Assembly: GCA_946486465.1 (NCBI GenBank)
Contig: CAMLTY010000010.1
Location: 1-33,928, forward strand
DNA length: 33,928 nucleotides
From: an uncultured Mycoplasmatota bacterium
GTDB taxonomy: Bacteria > Bacillota_I > Bacilli_A > RF39 > UBA660
Reading direction: 5' to 3'
In this document: positions 19,428 through 29,163 of the stretch, piece after piece
Position numbering within the stretch: the first letter of the stretch is position 1
How the letters are laid out: every line of letters begins with the position of its first letter
The notes under the pieces: generated by a model
The model's database searches: none
What the model saw: the letters and a program-made list of their open reading frames with translations, nothing else
What the model was told of the DNA's origin: nothing
Made by a program: the position numbers and the translations under genes

Positions 19428-19835
19428 ATGAAGTTAATAATAAAATCAGATACTTTATATTATTTAATATTACCAGTTAATTTAAAGAGTCTAACAGAAG
19501 AAGAAATAATATCTAAAATTAAACATATCTTTTTAAATTATAATCATAAATATCATCTATTAGAACCAGGATTTTATGAAGTAGATGTTTATCATCATAA
19601 TATTGTAGGAACTATTTTGAAAGTAGAGAAAATAGATACCTTTGATTTCTCAGAAGAAGTAGATTTAAGAGTAGTTATTAAAGATAAGATAAAAATATAT
19701 CTAAAACTAATAGATGAAACAGACTTTCCAGAATTTAAAAGTAAAATAGATGTGGATACTCTAAGTCTAAAAGAATATCTAAAGTTAATAGAACATTCTA
19801 ATATAGATATAGATACAAAAAAAGTTCTCAGTTAG
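19428..19835 (+). CDS. Hypothetical protein (135 aa)
   Basis: ORF with RBS taggtga; convergent with spoIVA. Confidence 0.55.
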   Translation: MKLIIKSDTLYYLILPVNLKSLTEEEIISKIKHIFLNYNHKYHLLEPGFYEVDVYHHNIVGTILKVEKIDTFDFSEEVDLRVVIKDKIKIYLKLIDETDFPEFKSKIDVDTLSLKEYLKLIEHSNIDIDTKKVLS

Positions 19836-19841
19836 AGAACT
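19823..19841 (-). terminator. spoIVA intrinsic terminator embedded in overlapping convergent gene ends
   Basis: On the minus strand AGTTCTC-TAACT-GAGAACT followed by TTTTTTT. Confidence 0.7.
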
Positions 19842-21313
19842 ATAGCAATCATGTTGTTAGAGCCTTTATTAACAACCTTAGTTAAGGTTTGTTGTAATTT
19901 ATATCTAATATTATCTGGCATAGAATTAATCTTCGCTTGTATTCCTTCCTGTACAATATTATCTAAACTTCTACCAAATATTTCACTCTTCCATATCTCA
20001 CTAGGATTATTTTCATAATCTCTCATTAAGTAATCAATTAACTCTTTACTTTGAACTTCACTACCAATAATAGGTTCAAAAGTAGAATTAACATCGACCC
20101 TTATCATATGTATCGAACTTGCCACGGCCTTAAGCTTAATTCCATATCTAGGACCTTGTTTAATAATCTCAGGAGTATCTAATTTCATATCAGAAAGCGT
20201 TGGAGTAGCAACACCATAACCAGTTTGTTTAACCATCTTTAAAGCATATTTTATCTGATCATATTCGCGTCTAGCTTCTTCATAATCTTGGAATAATGAT
20301 AAAAGTCCTGCTTTACTGGTAACATCTATCTTAATAATATCTCTTAGGACATCACTATATAAAGAACTAGGAGCCTCTAAATTAATAGTAACAATACCAG
20401 TAGAAGGATCTACATCAGATAAATAAGCTTTCTCTATTACTTCATTACTTCTAAAGTGGTCAGTAATCTTTTCAATATCTCTTAACTTATCAACTTCCAT
20501 AACACTTTCACGAATAACATCAATATATTTACGTTTAATATCATTATTAGCATTTAAAATAGCAATCCACTCAGGCATATTAACTTTAACTTCTAAGACA
20601 GGAAACTCATATAAAGCTTCTCTTAATATAGAAATCATTTCTCTTTCATTCATTTGATCTACATTAATAGGTAAAACAGGAACATTATGTGCTTCTTTAA
20701 TAGATTCAGCAAGTCTTTCCGTTTCAGGTAGAGTAGGATGAGTTGTATTAAGCACTACAATAAAAGGTTTACCAATCGCTTTTAATTCTTCAATAACTCT
20801 CTCCTCAGCTTCTAAATAATCACTTCTATTAAACTCACCAATAGAACCATCAGTAGTAACAACAATACCAATAGTAGAGTGATCCTTAATAACCTTTTCA
20901 GTACCAACTTCAGCAGCCTCTACAAAAGGAATCTCTTCATCATACCAAGGAGTCTTAACCATCCTTGGACCATTATCATCACTTGCCCCCTTAGCATTAG
21001 GAATAACATAACCAACACAATCAACTAATCTAATATTACAACTAAAATCATCAATATTAACTTTAGCAGCTTGATTAGGAATAAACTTAGGCTCTGTTGT
21101 CATAATAGTCTTACCCTGAGCACTTTGAGGAATCTCATCTAGTGTTCTTTTCTTTTCATATTCATCTTCAATATAAGGAACTACTAAAGTTTCCACCATT
21201 CTCTTAATAAAAGTACTCTTACCAGTTCTAACTGCTCCAACAACACCTAAGTAAATATCACCACCACTTCTTAAAGCAATATTTTTAATAATTTCTGTTT
21301 TTTCCATAAACAT
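19832..21313 (-). CDS. spoIVA: Stage IV sporulation protein A
   Basis: GDIYLGVVGAVRTGKSTFIKRMVE...PNIxEDEY-like region, EIPQSAQGKTIMTTEPKFIPN; 494-aa ORF. ATG 21313 preferred over GTG 21316. Confidence 0.96.
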   Translation of the reverse strand: MFMEKTEIIKNIALRSGGDIYLGVVGAVRTGKSTFIKRMVETLVVPYIEDEYEKKRTLDEIPQSAQGKTIMTTEPKFIPNQAAKVNIDDFSCNIRLVDCVGYVIPNAKGASDDNGPRMVKTPWYDEEIPFVEAAEVGTEKVIKDHSTIGIVVTTDGSIGEFNRSDYLEAEERVIEELKAIGKPFIVVLNTTHPTLPETERLAESIKEAHNVPVLPINVDQMNEREMISILREALYEFPVLEVKVNMPEWIAILNANNDIKRKYIDVIRESVMEVDKLRDIEKITDHFRSNEVIEKAYLSDVDPSTGIVTINLEAPSSLYSDVLRDIIKIDVTSKAGLLSLFQDYEEARREYDQIKYALKMVKQTGYGVATPTLSDMKLDTPEIIKQGPRYGIKLKAVASSIHMIRVDVNSTFEPIIGSEVQSKELIDYLMRDYENNPSEIWKSEIFGRSLDNIVQEGIQAKINSMPDNIRYKLQQTLTKVVNKGSNNMIAIVL

Positions 21314-21388
21314 CACAGCCTTCTTTCTTCTCTTATTCTAATAAATATTTATTCATAAAATTTGTTTTTATGAAAGAAAGGAGTAATT

Positions 21389-22435
21389 TTGGCTAATTTT
21401 TTAAACTATTTAGAAAAAAATCAAAAGTCTTTTATTGAAGATTCATTAAATATTGTAGATAGTCTCATCTTAGCATATTTATCTTACTTACATTTTCCAA
21501 ATACTAAAACCAAGTTAAAAGATTTAAGTGTTTTTAAGTCTGCTAAAACTAAAAAGAATAAAGAATTTATTAAAAGAGTTATAGCAAGTAAGCGTTATAA
21601 AGATATAGAACTATGCTTCTATGTAGAAGATACTAATGATTTAATAGAAAAACAGTTCTCTGCTATAACTTTCTTACTTCCTGATAATACTATGTATATT
21701 TCTTTTAGAGGAACAGATTCTACTCTTACGGGTTGGAAAGAAGATTTTAATATGGCTTTTATGTTACCAGTACCAGCTCAAAAAGAAGCCCTAAACTATG
21801 TAGAGAAGATAACTAAACTAATCCCAAGAAAGTTCTATATAGGAGGGCACTCTAAAGGAGGTAACTTAGCAGTTTATGCAGGATGTAATTTAAATAAAGA
21901 ACTATCTAAAAGAGTAATTAAGATATATTCTCATGATGGACCTGGATTCTTAAAAGAATTTTTAACTACTTCTAATTATCAAAGTATTAAAGAAAAAATT
22001 GAGAAAGTAGTACCATCATCATCTATTATAGGCATGCTTCTTTATACTAACGAACATTATAAGATAATAAAGAGTAGTGAAAAAGGTATATTAGAACATG
22101 ACCCTTTCTCTTGGTTAGTTAAAGATAACAACTTCATAATCTTAAAGGATTTATCAGATGGTACTGTCTACACTAATAAAGTTATAAATGACTTCATTAG
22201 TAGTCTTTCCAAAAAAGAAAGAGAAATCTTTATAGACTCTCTTTTTACAGTACTAAAATCAACTAACTTAACAACTCTAGATGAAATATCTAAAAACTTT
22301 ATAATTAAGCTTCCTAATATTTTAATTGCTATTTATAAACTAGATGATGTTAATAAAAAGTATATCCTAAAGACAATAAAAGCCTTAATCAAAAGTTGTC
22401 TTACTAACTTAAGTCTTTTAATACCTGAGGGCTAA
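21389..22435 (+). CDS. DUF2974/Mbeg1-like lipase-fold protein
   Basis: TTG start with RBS aaaggag; YISFRGTDSTLTGWKEDFNMAF and GGHSKGGNLAVYAG (GxSxG-type nucleophile elbow). Confidence 0.8.
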   Translation: MANFLNYLEKNQKSFIEDSLNIVDSLILAYLSYLHFPNTKTKLKDLSVFKSAKTKKNKEFIKRVIASKRYKDIELCFYVEDTNDLIEKQFSAITFLLPDNTMYISFRGTDSTLTGWKEDFNMAFMLPVPAQKEALNYVEKITKLIPRKFYIGGHSKGGNLAVYAGCNLNKELSKRVIKIYSHDGPGFLKEFLTTSNYQSIKEKIEKVVPSSSIIGMLLYTNEHYKIIKSSEKGILEHDPFSWLVKDNNFIILKDLSDGTVYTNKVINDFISSLSKKEREIFIDSLFTVLKSTNLTTLDEISKNFIIKLPNILIAIYKLDDVNKKYILKTIKALIKSCLTNLSLLIPEG

Positions 22436-22625
22436 TACCAGTAATTTCTACTATCTCCTCATTTTTCATATTAGCTTTCTTAAGTCGTTTAGCAATTTCT
22501 ATTTGCATCTCATACTGCCCATCACTATTGCCATCATAATATCCATTATTATAACTAGTTTTTTCAATTTCTCTAATATCTATACCTCTTTCTTCTTTTA
22601 ATTTCTTATCAAATATTCCTCTCAT
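22404..22625 (-). CDS. Orphan C-terminal fragment of Rpn/PDDEXK_2-family nuclease (73 aa)
   Basis: YNNGYYDGNSDGQYEMQIEIAKRLKKANMKNEEIVEITGISPQVLKDL resembles Rpn tails; ATGA overlap with the upstream ORF. Confidence 0.55.
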   Translation of the reverse strand: MRGIFDKKLKEERGIDIREIEKTSYNNGYYDGNSDGQYEMQIEIAKRLKKANMKNEEIVEITGISPQVLKDLS

Positions 22626-23119
22626 ATAATATCACTCTCTATTGCTTTTATTTTACTAAGTGGTAAACCAGTAATATCTGATATGAAGCTATGATCAAAT
22701 TTCTTTTTAAGTAATTTTGTACTAACTAGTATTCTCTCATCATTACTACCATCATCATAACCTTCATCATAGCCTATTTTATAGGCTTGTTCTGTCATTT
22801 CCTCTTTATATTTTTTGATAAATTTTTCATCATGAAGCATATCTTCAAGATGATGAACAACTTCCATCATGCTCTCTTCACCATTGGCAATTTCCCTCAT
22901 CTCTTCTAAACTATCAGCACCTAGTAAAGCTAACATAGCATTATCTTTATTGGTACCATCATAACGAACTCCCTTTAAAGGGCTAAGAAAGACATCACAG
23001 ACTAAAGCCTCTTCTTTTTCTCCTTTATCATTGATATACTCTTTCTCATATTTTTTAACTATAGTATTTTCATCATCACGACATGAAAACTTATTAATAT
23101 TAATTATTACTTTTTTCAT
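22622..23119 (-). CDS. N-terminally truncated Rpn/PDDEXK_2-family protein (C-terminal region)
   Basis: Begins MKKVIININKFSCRDDEN and ends GYDEGYDDGSNDERILVSTKLLKKKFDHSFISDITGLPLSKIKAI. RBS AGGAGGAG upstream of the internal ATG, so 23140 is probably not the start. Confidence 0.6.
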   Translation of the reverse strand: MKKVIININKFSCRDDENTIVKKYEKEYINDKGEKEEALVCDVFLSPLKGVRYDGTNKDNAMLALLGADSLEEMREIANGEESMMEVVHHLEDMLHDEKFIKKYKEEMTEQAYKIGYDEGYDDGSNDERILVSTKLLKKKFDHSFISDITGLPLSKIKAIESDII

Positions 23120-23231
23120 ATATAGTAATCTCCTCCTCATAAATTAATTAAATACTTTTCGAAAAGTGAATTTACCATAACATAAAGTAATATTTAGTGC
23201 AAAAAGAGAAAATTGTAAATTCAATAAAAAA

Positions 23232-23258
23232 TAGGCTTCAATTTATTAAATTCGCCTA
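23232..23258 (-). terminator. Intrinsic terminator, minus strand
   Basis: TAGGC...GCCTA with inner AATTT-AAT-AAATT, followed by TTTTTT on the minus strand. Confidence 0.6.
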
Positions 23259-23268
23259 GAGAAAATTA

Positions 23269-23299
23269 AAAATTGACCTCCAAAAATAGGGTCAATTTT
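23269..23299. terminator. Second hairpin/terminator AAAATTGACC / GGTCAATTTT
   Basis: 10-bp perfect stem, 11-nt loop. Confidence 0.6.
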
Positions 23300-23324
23300 A
23301 AAAATTCATACTTTTTTAAAAAAT

Positions 23325-23564
23325 TTAAAACATCTTATCTACATTATCAGGAACTTCATCTTGCATAATCGTTTTTATTATCTTATCTTTCTTCTCATTA
23401 CTAACACTTTTACCAGTCATATTAGCAATCTCATCAACTACTTCTGAAAGTACTTTCTCATCCTTCATATTACCTTTCTGTAATTTGTCTGCTAACGATA
23501 AAATAGTATCTTTATTAACATTAGTCTTTTGTTCAACTTTCTTAAAAAAACTATCTCCAAACAT
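23325..23564 (-). CDS. Probable SpoVIF (stage VI sporulation protein F)-like protein
   Basis: FFKKVEQKTNVNKDTILSLADKLQ...EVVDEIANMTGKSVSNEKKDKIIKTI. Confidence 0.65.
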   Translation of the reverse strand: MFGDSFFKKVEQKTNVNKDTILSLADKLQKGNMKDEKVLSEVVDEIANMTGKSVSNEKKDKIIKTIMQDEVPDNVDKMF

Positions 23565-23600
23565 AGAAAACCTCCTACTTCTATAGTATGAGGTTTATTT

Positions 23601-23780
23601 CTATTTGTTACTTTTTTCTAACTTTTTCAAACACTTAGCTTTCCTTTTCCCAAACTCAAGTGACTTCTTATTAAATTCTTCTAAACTAATTAGTTTCTTT
23701 TGAAATCTATCGTTTAAAATCTCTACCGCTCTATCAATTCCTTCTAACTCAGTTTTAGGATCAACTCTTCTAAATAGCAT
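23601..23780 (-). CDS. Small hypothetical protein (59 aa) downstream of der; absent from the supplied ORF track
   Basis: MLFRRVDPKTELEGIDRAVEILNDRFQKKLISLEEFNKKSLEFGKRKAKCLKKLEKSNK*; starts 2 nt after the der stop codon. Confidence 0.55.
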   Translation of the reverse strand: MLFRRVDPKTELEGIDRAVEILNDRFQKKLISLEEFNKKSLEFGKRKAKCLKKLEKSNK

Positions 23781-23782
23781 AA

Positions 23783-25090
23783 TTACTCTCCATTTCTATT
23801 TTTAAACTGAAGGACAATAGGAGTACCTTCTAGTTCAAAATTCTCTCTTAATTTATTTTCTAAATATCTTTCATATGAAAAATGTACTAAACCTTTACTA
23901 TTAACTCTAAAAGTAAACTTAGGAGGCTTAATTCCTGTTTGACTAACAAAATAAATCTTAAGTCTTTTCCCTTTATAACTAGGAGCAGGATTTAAACTAT
24001 AAGCATCTTCAATAACTTCATTTAAAACACTAGTCTTAATCTCTCGCTTAATATTTTCTTTTACCTTTAATACTTCGGGCATTAAAGTGTGAATTCTCTT
24101 TTTAGTCAAAGCTGATAGGAACACAACAGGAGCATAGCTTGCAAATTGAAATTCACTTCTAACAAGTTTTTTAAACTCTGATATGTTAGCATTCTCCACT
24201 GCATCCCATTTATTAACAACGATAATTAAACCCTTACCACGTTCTATTGCATAACCTGCAATATGTTTATCATGTTCTTTAATACCATCTTCTGCATCAA
24301 TAACTAAAAGACATATATCACTTTTATCAATAGAATTCATTGACCTAAATAAACTATACTTCTCAACACTTTCATAAACTTTACCTTTTTTTCTCATTCC
24401 TGCTGTATCAATTAAAACAAACTCTTCATCGTGATATTTAAAAACCGTATTAATAGAATCCCTTGTTGTCCCTGCTACATCACTGACAACGACTCTATTT
24501 TCATTTAAAATAGCATTAGTTAAAGAACTCTTACCCACATTAGGTCTACCAATGATAGCAATTTTTAAACGTGTATCTTCGTCAGTTTCTTCTTTAGTTT
24601 TAAAATTCATAGTTACTTCATCCATAAGTTCAATATAACCTGTATTATGAATAGCACTTATAGGAATATAATTATCAAAACCAAGCTCATAAAAGTCATA
24701 TATATTATCATAACTATCTTTATTATCCATTTTATTAATCGCTACCACTATTTTTTTATTACTACGTCTTAAAATATCCCTAACAACTAAATCATTACTA
24801 GTAATGCCTTCTTTTGCATCCACAACAAAGATAACAACATCCGCTTCATTAATAGCAATCTCTGCTTGCATCTTTATCTCATCATTAAATTTTTCATTAG
24901 CAAGGTCAATTCCGCCCGTATCAACTAAGTAAAAAGGTTTATTTAAATAACTTACTTCCTCATAAAGTCTATCTCTTGTAACTCCTGGAGTATCTTCTAT
25001 AATAGCAATACGACTACCAGCAATTTTATTAAATAAAGTACTTTTACCTACATTAGGTCTTCCCACAATCGCTACAATTGGTAATTTCAT
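23783..25090 (-). CDS. der: Ribosome-associated GTPase Der (EngA)
   Basis: Two G domains (GRPNVGKSTLFNKI, GRPNVGKSSLTNAI) and KH-like C-terminus. Confidence 0.97.
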   Translation of the reverse strand: MKLPIVAIVGRPNVGKSTLFNKIAGSRIAIIEDTPGVTRDRLYEEVSYLNKPFYLVDTGGIDLANEKFNDEIKMQAEIAINEADVVIFVVDAKEGITSNDLVVRDILRRSNKKIVVAINKMDNKDSYDNIYDFYELGFDNYIPISAIHNTGYIELMDEVTMNFKTKEETDEDTRLKIAIIGRPNVGKSSLTNAILNENRVVVSDVAGTTRDSINTVFKYHDEEFVLIDTAGMRKKGKVYESVEKYSLFRSMNSIDKSDICLLVIDAEDGIKEHDKHIAGYAIERGKGLIIVVNKWDAVENANISEFKKLVRSEFQFASYAPVVFLSALTKKRIHTLMPEVLKVKENIKREIKTSVLNEVIEDAYSLNPAPSYKGKRLKIYFVSQTGIKPPKFTFRVNSKGLVHFSYERYLENKLRENFELEGTPIVLQFKNRNGE

Positions 25091-25179
25091 AGACTAACAC
25101 CTCTTTTCATATTTCATATTGTATCATATCTTTACACAAAATAAAATATCCTCTATAATTATATAAGAGGAGTAGGTGT

Positions 25180-25989
25180 ATGTTAAAAAGAATTAAAAAC
25201 TTTCAAAAAAGATTAGTAGAATACTATAAAGAGGAAGAAAATAAGAAAGTAGCAATTTTTTATACAATTTTAAGACTACTAGTTATTCTCTGTTTAATAA
25301 GAGAAATATTTATGGGAAACTATCATAACGTCTTCTTATGTATTTTAACTTTAATATTATTTGTAATTCCTTTCTTTGTTGAAGATAAGTTCAAAGTAAG
25401 TATTCCTAATGTTTTAGAAATAATCATCCTTCTATTTATATTTTCTGCAGAAATATTAGGAGAGATTCAAAATTTCTATAATATTATTCCTAACTGGGAT
25501 ATGATTCTTCACACTCTTAATGGTTTCCTAGCAGCAGCGATAGGCTTTTCCTTAATTGATATTTTAAATAGTACTGATAAATTTCATATTAAAATGAGTC
25601 CTATCTTTGTAGCATTAGTATCATTTTGTTTTTCTATGACTGTAGGAGTAGCATGGGAATTCTTTGAATATACCGCTGATAGTATATTAAGTACAGATAT
25701 GCAAAAAGATACAGTTGTAAATAAAATATCATCAGTTAATTTAACAAATGCCAATGCTTTTGATCCTAAAATAATTACAGGTATAGATGATACTTCAATT
25801 CATTATGGCAATGACACCATAACAATACCTGATGGTTATCTAGATATAGGATTAATTGATACTATGGAAGATTTAATAGTTAATTTTATAGGAGCGGTAA
25901 CTTTCTCTATCCTAGGATACTTCTATATTAAAAAACGTGATAAATATAAAGGAATAGAACACTTTATTCCTAAAAAGAAAAAAGCTTAA
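25180..25989 (+). CDS. Multi-pass membrane protein
   Basis: Several hydrophobic helices; ILHTLNGFLAAAIGFSLIDIL, VGVAWEFFEY. Confidence 0.65.
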   Translation: MLKRIKNFQKRLVEYYKEEENKKVAIFYTILRLLVILCLIREIFMGNYHNVFLCILTLILFVIPFFVEDKFKVSIPNVLEIIILLFIFSAEILGEIQNFYNIIPNWDMILHTLNGFLAAAIGFSLIDILNSTDKFHIKMSPIFVALVSFCFSMTVGVAWEFFEYTADSILSTDMQKDTVVNKISSVNLTNANAFDPKIITGIDDTSIHYGNDTITIPDGYLDIGLIDTMEDLIVNFIGAVTFSILGYFYIKKRDKYKGIEHFIPKKKKA

Positions 25990-26011
25990 GAGAAAATCTT
26001 AAACTTTTTTT
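25986..26011 (+). terminator. Intrinsic terminator
   Basis: TTAAGA-gaaaa-TCTTAA followed by actttttt. Confidence 0.65.
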
Positions 26012-26261
26012 ACTTAAAAACATCTTTTTTAAGTTCGATAATATCAGAGATATCACATTCTAAATAACTACAAAGTCTTTCCAAGATATTAATATCTAAT
26101 CTTGTTAAATCACCATTAATATATCTAGTAATAACTTTATAATCAGTTTCTGTGTCTTGGCTAAGTTTATTTTTACTTATCTTCCTCTTAGCAAGTATAT
26201 TGCCGAGTTTGAAGTAAAAAACACTGTCGCCAATTCTAACCTCAATACCATCTTTATTCAT
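26010..26261 (-). CDS. XRE/HTH_26-like transcriptional regulator
   Basis: LGNILAKRKISKNKLSQDTETDYKVITRYINGDLTRLDINILERLCSYLECDISDII. Confidence 0.85.
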   Translation of the reverse strand: MNKDGIEVRIGDSVFYFKLGNILAKRKISKNKLSQDTETDYKVITRYINGDLTRLDINILERLCSYLECDISDIIELKKDVFK

Positions 26262-26414
26262 TTTATCGCCCTCAAATTAATTTTAACAACTGCATGGCTA
26301 TACGACTACTGGTTATATGACTAATAATATTATTCCTTTGTTTCTAATAATTATACATAATGGTTGCTAAGAAATAAAAAAAATATATAATAAATAGCCA
26401 ACGGAGGTAATTTT

Positions 26415-27326
26415 ATGAATGATAGTAATATTAATTTAAACTTATACAAAACTTTTTATGATGTTGCAAAATATGGTAGTTTTTCAAAAGCAGCTAAAAA
26501 CTGCTATACTTCTCAGCCTGCAATAAGCAAAGCAATAAAAAAATTAGAGGAACAATTAAATACACAATTATTTTATAGAAATTTAAGTGGAGTTGAATTA
26601 ACTGAGAAAGGTAAGGAGTTATTTTATTTTGTAGAAAAATCTTATAATAATTTATTAATAGCAGAAAGAAATATGCTAGAAACTGAAACCCTAGAAAGAG
26701 GCAAACTATCAATTGGTATGCCATCTAACATAGGTTCATTTTATCTTTTTGATAAGATAATAGATTTTCATAACAAATATCCTAAAATTGAAATTACTAT
26801 AATAACAGGCTCAACATCTAAATTAATTAGTTTATTAGATACTCATAAAGTTGACTTTGTAATAGATACATCACCAATAGATGTAAGATTAAATGAAGAA
26901 ATCAAAGTAAAGAAATTAAAAGAAGTTAATTATTGTTTTATTGTAAAAAGTAATACAAACTTATTAGAACCAAGTAAAATAAAACGTTTAAAAGATTTAG
27001 AAATGCATCCTTTAATCTTACCTATACCAAGTACTGCTAATCGTAATGATTTAGACGAATTATTAAATTATAAAAAAGTAAATATAGAAAACGTAATAAA
27101 TATTCATACAAGCGAGATGATAATCTCTGCTGTGAAAAAAGACCTAGGTATAGGATATGTTATTTATAATCTAGTTGAAAATGAAATAAAAAATAAAGAA
27201 ATACAGGTATTAAATATTAAAGAAGACCTACCAACTGTCGAAATCAATATAATATATGATGATTATTTTTTAACAACCGCACCAAAGAGATTCATTGAAG
27301 AATATATAAAATATAACATAGAGTAA
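26415..27326 (+). CDS. LysR-family transcriptional regulator
   Basis: LYKTFYDVAKYGSFSKAAKNCYTSQPAISKAIKKLEEQLNTQLFYRN N-terminal HTH. Confidence 0.93.
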   Translation: MNDSNINLNLYKTFYDVAKYGSFSKAAKNCYTSQPAISKAIKKLEEQLNTQLFYRNLSGVELTEKGKELFYFVEKSYNNLLIAERNMLETETLERGKLSIGMPSNIGSFYLFDKIIDFHNKYPKIEITIITGSTSKLISLLDTHKVDFVIDTSPIDVRLNEEIKVKKLKEVNYCFIVKSNTNLLEPSKIKRLKDLEMHPLILPIPSTANRNDLDELLNYKKVNIENVINIHTSEMIISAVKKDLGIGYVIYNLVENEIKNKEIQVLNIKEDLPTVEINIIYDDYFLTTAPKRFIEEYIKYNIE

Positions 27327-27430
27327 TAAGCAGTATAATTTTTAGATATACATATAACTTATAATTATAAAAAAAATAAAAAAACGATATTTGTCAAAAA
27401 AAATATATATTTTTATAATGTATTTGAGGA

Positions 27431-28429
27431 GTGAGAAATATGATTAATAATTTAGGTGTGTTTAAAGACTTCTCTGATAATTCATTAAAAACAGTCTTTG
27501 AAGTTGATGAACACAAAATAATTGAAATGACTTTACTATCTAATAAAGAAGATATGGATGTTGTATGTGTACCAACGCATCATTTCTGTAATCTTGGTTG
27601 TAAGATGTGTCATTTAACGAATAAGGGGTTAAATAAAAGTATGATTGCTATCAATAGCGATGACTTTATATATTGTCTAAAAAAGGCAGTAACTAAAAAT
27701 GATGAAAGAATAACTGATAAGAAAAAGTTACTAATTTCATTTATGGGAGTCGGAGAACCCTTATTAAATCTTAATTTAATTAAGGAAGTTTACCAAAAAG
27801 CAGATATGCTCAAAAAAGAACTTAACTATGATACAATAGGATATGCTCTTGCTACTATGATGCCAAATAATAATATTTTAAAATTGACTGAAATGGTTGA
27901 TAGTTTAAATATTCCTTTGAAAGTCCATTTTTCTATGCATACACCAATAGATGCTGAAAGATTTGATCTTATACCTAGCACAAGAGTATCTATTGAAGAA
28001 GCATTGGCATATTTAATCAGATATAGAGATAAAATTCAAAAAAATCCTAAAATAATGAGTGAATATGTAAAACTGCATAGAACTAATGATCCGATAGAAA
28101 TACATTATACTTTAATAAAAGGTGTAAACGATAGTGAGCAAGAACTTGAAGGGGTATGTAATTTATTATCAAAATACAACATTCCAATTAAATTTATTAG
28201 ATTTAATCCAATCAATGAATTAGAAAGAAGTACAATGGAAGAAATATGGGTTAAAGAAATTAAAGAAAAAGTTCCGGCTTTAAGAGTAAAAACATATAGT
28301 CCACCAGGAAGAGAAATAGGAAGTTCATGTGGAGAATTTACAAAACACTATTATCATTATGAAATAGAAACAGAAGAAGAAAAAGAGGAGTTTGAAAAGT
28401 GGAGAGAAAAACACCTAGTGCGTAGGTAA
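27431..28429 (+). CDS. Radical SAM protein, divergent RlmN/Cfr-like
   Basis: CNLGCKMC (CX3CX2C), GVGEPLLN, HYTLIKGVND, VKTYSPPGREIGSSCGEF resembling the RlmN/Cfr C-terminal cysteine region. Confidence 0.75.
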   Translation: MRNMINNLGVFKDFSDNSLKTVFEVDEHKIIEMTLLSNKEDMDVVCVPTHHFCNLGCKMCHLTNKGLNKSMIAINSDDFIYCLKKAVTKNDERITDKKKLLISFMGVGEPLLNLNLIKEVYQKADMLKKELNYDTIGYALATMMPNNNILKLTEMVDSLNIPLKVHFSMHTPIDAERFDLIPSTRVSIEEALAYLIRYRDKIQKNPKIMSEYVKLHRTNDPIEIHYTLIKGVNDSEQELEGVCNLLSKYNIPIKFIRFNPINELERSTMEEIWVKEIKEKVPALRVKTYSPPGREIGSSCGEFTKHYYHYEIETEEEKEEFEKWREKHLVRR

Positions 28430-28487
28430 ATAATAATATAAGTTTCTTGCTAATTAAACCATAAATTTATATAATTAAATTAAGGAA

Positions 28488-29141
28488 GTGACAAATATGT
28501 TTATAGGTTTAATATTTATTTTAATAGGAGCTTTATTTTTAATATCAATAATCGCTCCAGAATTTAATATTGATTTTTCTTACTTAATACCTCTAGTTTT
28601 AATAGCATCATCTCTATACTATATTATAAAAGGTAAGAAATTTACTCTTGCAAACACAACTGTTTTATATTTAGGAACTTGGTTTTTATTAGAAGAACTA
28701 AACATTATTAAAGACCCGCTAGATGACGCATTTTTTCCTATTCTTTTAATAATCATAGGAATATTCATTGTAATAGAGAGTCTAAAAGTAAAAAAAGTAT
28801 TTAAAAGAAAAGATAATAATCTAAAAAACTATTATGGTATCTTTAGTGGCCTAGAAGAAAGAATAACAGATACTAATTTTAAAGGTGCTAATATTTATAG
28901 TATCTTTGGTGGAGTAGATTTAGATTTAAGAGGATTAGAGTTAAAAGAAGATATAACTATTAATGCTTATTCTATTTTTGGAGGTACTAGTATTTTTGTA
29001 AAAGATAACTTTAAAGTAGAATTTAATTCTTTCTCTTTATTTGGAGACAATGAAAACAAAGCAAATTCTACTGATAAGAAGAAAAACTATACTATAACAA
29101 TTAATAGTATATCTATCTTTGGAGGAACAGAAGTTAAGTAA
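28488..29141 (+). CDS. LiaF-like membrane protein with repeated SIFGG motifs
   Basis: N-terminal TM helices; YSIFGGVDL, YSIFGGTSI, FSLFGD, ISIFGGTEV. Confidence 0.65.
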   Translation: MTNMFIGLIFILIGALFLISIIAPEFNIDFSYLIPLVLIASSLYYIIKGKKFTLANTTVLYLGTWFLLEELNIIKDPLDDAFFPILLIIIGIFIVIESLKVKKVFKRKDNNLKNYYGIFSGLEERITDTNFKGANIYSIFGGVDLDLRGLELKEDITINAYSIFGGTSIFVKDNFKVEFNSFSLFGDNENKANSTDKKKNYTITINSISIFGGTEVK

Positions 29142-29163
29142 ATATAAAAGAGGAGGAGATAAA

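Noticed and set aside
26360-26404. GGTTGCTA ... TAGCCAAC inverted repeat upstream of lysR
   Set aside because: Imperfect arms with an offset base and a long AT-rich spacer; not a clear LysR-type T-N11-A site.
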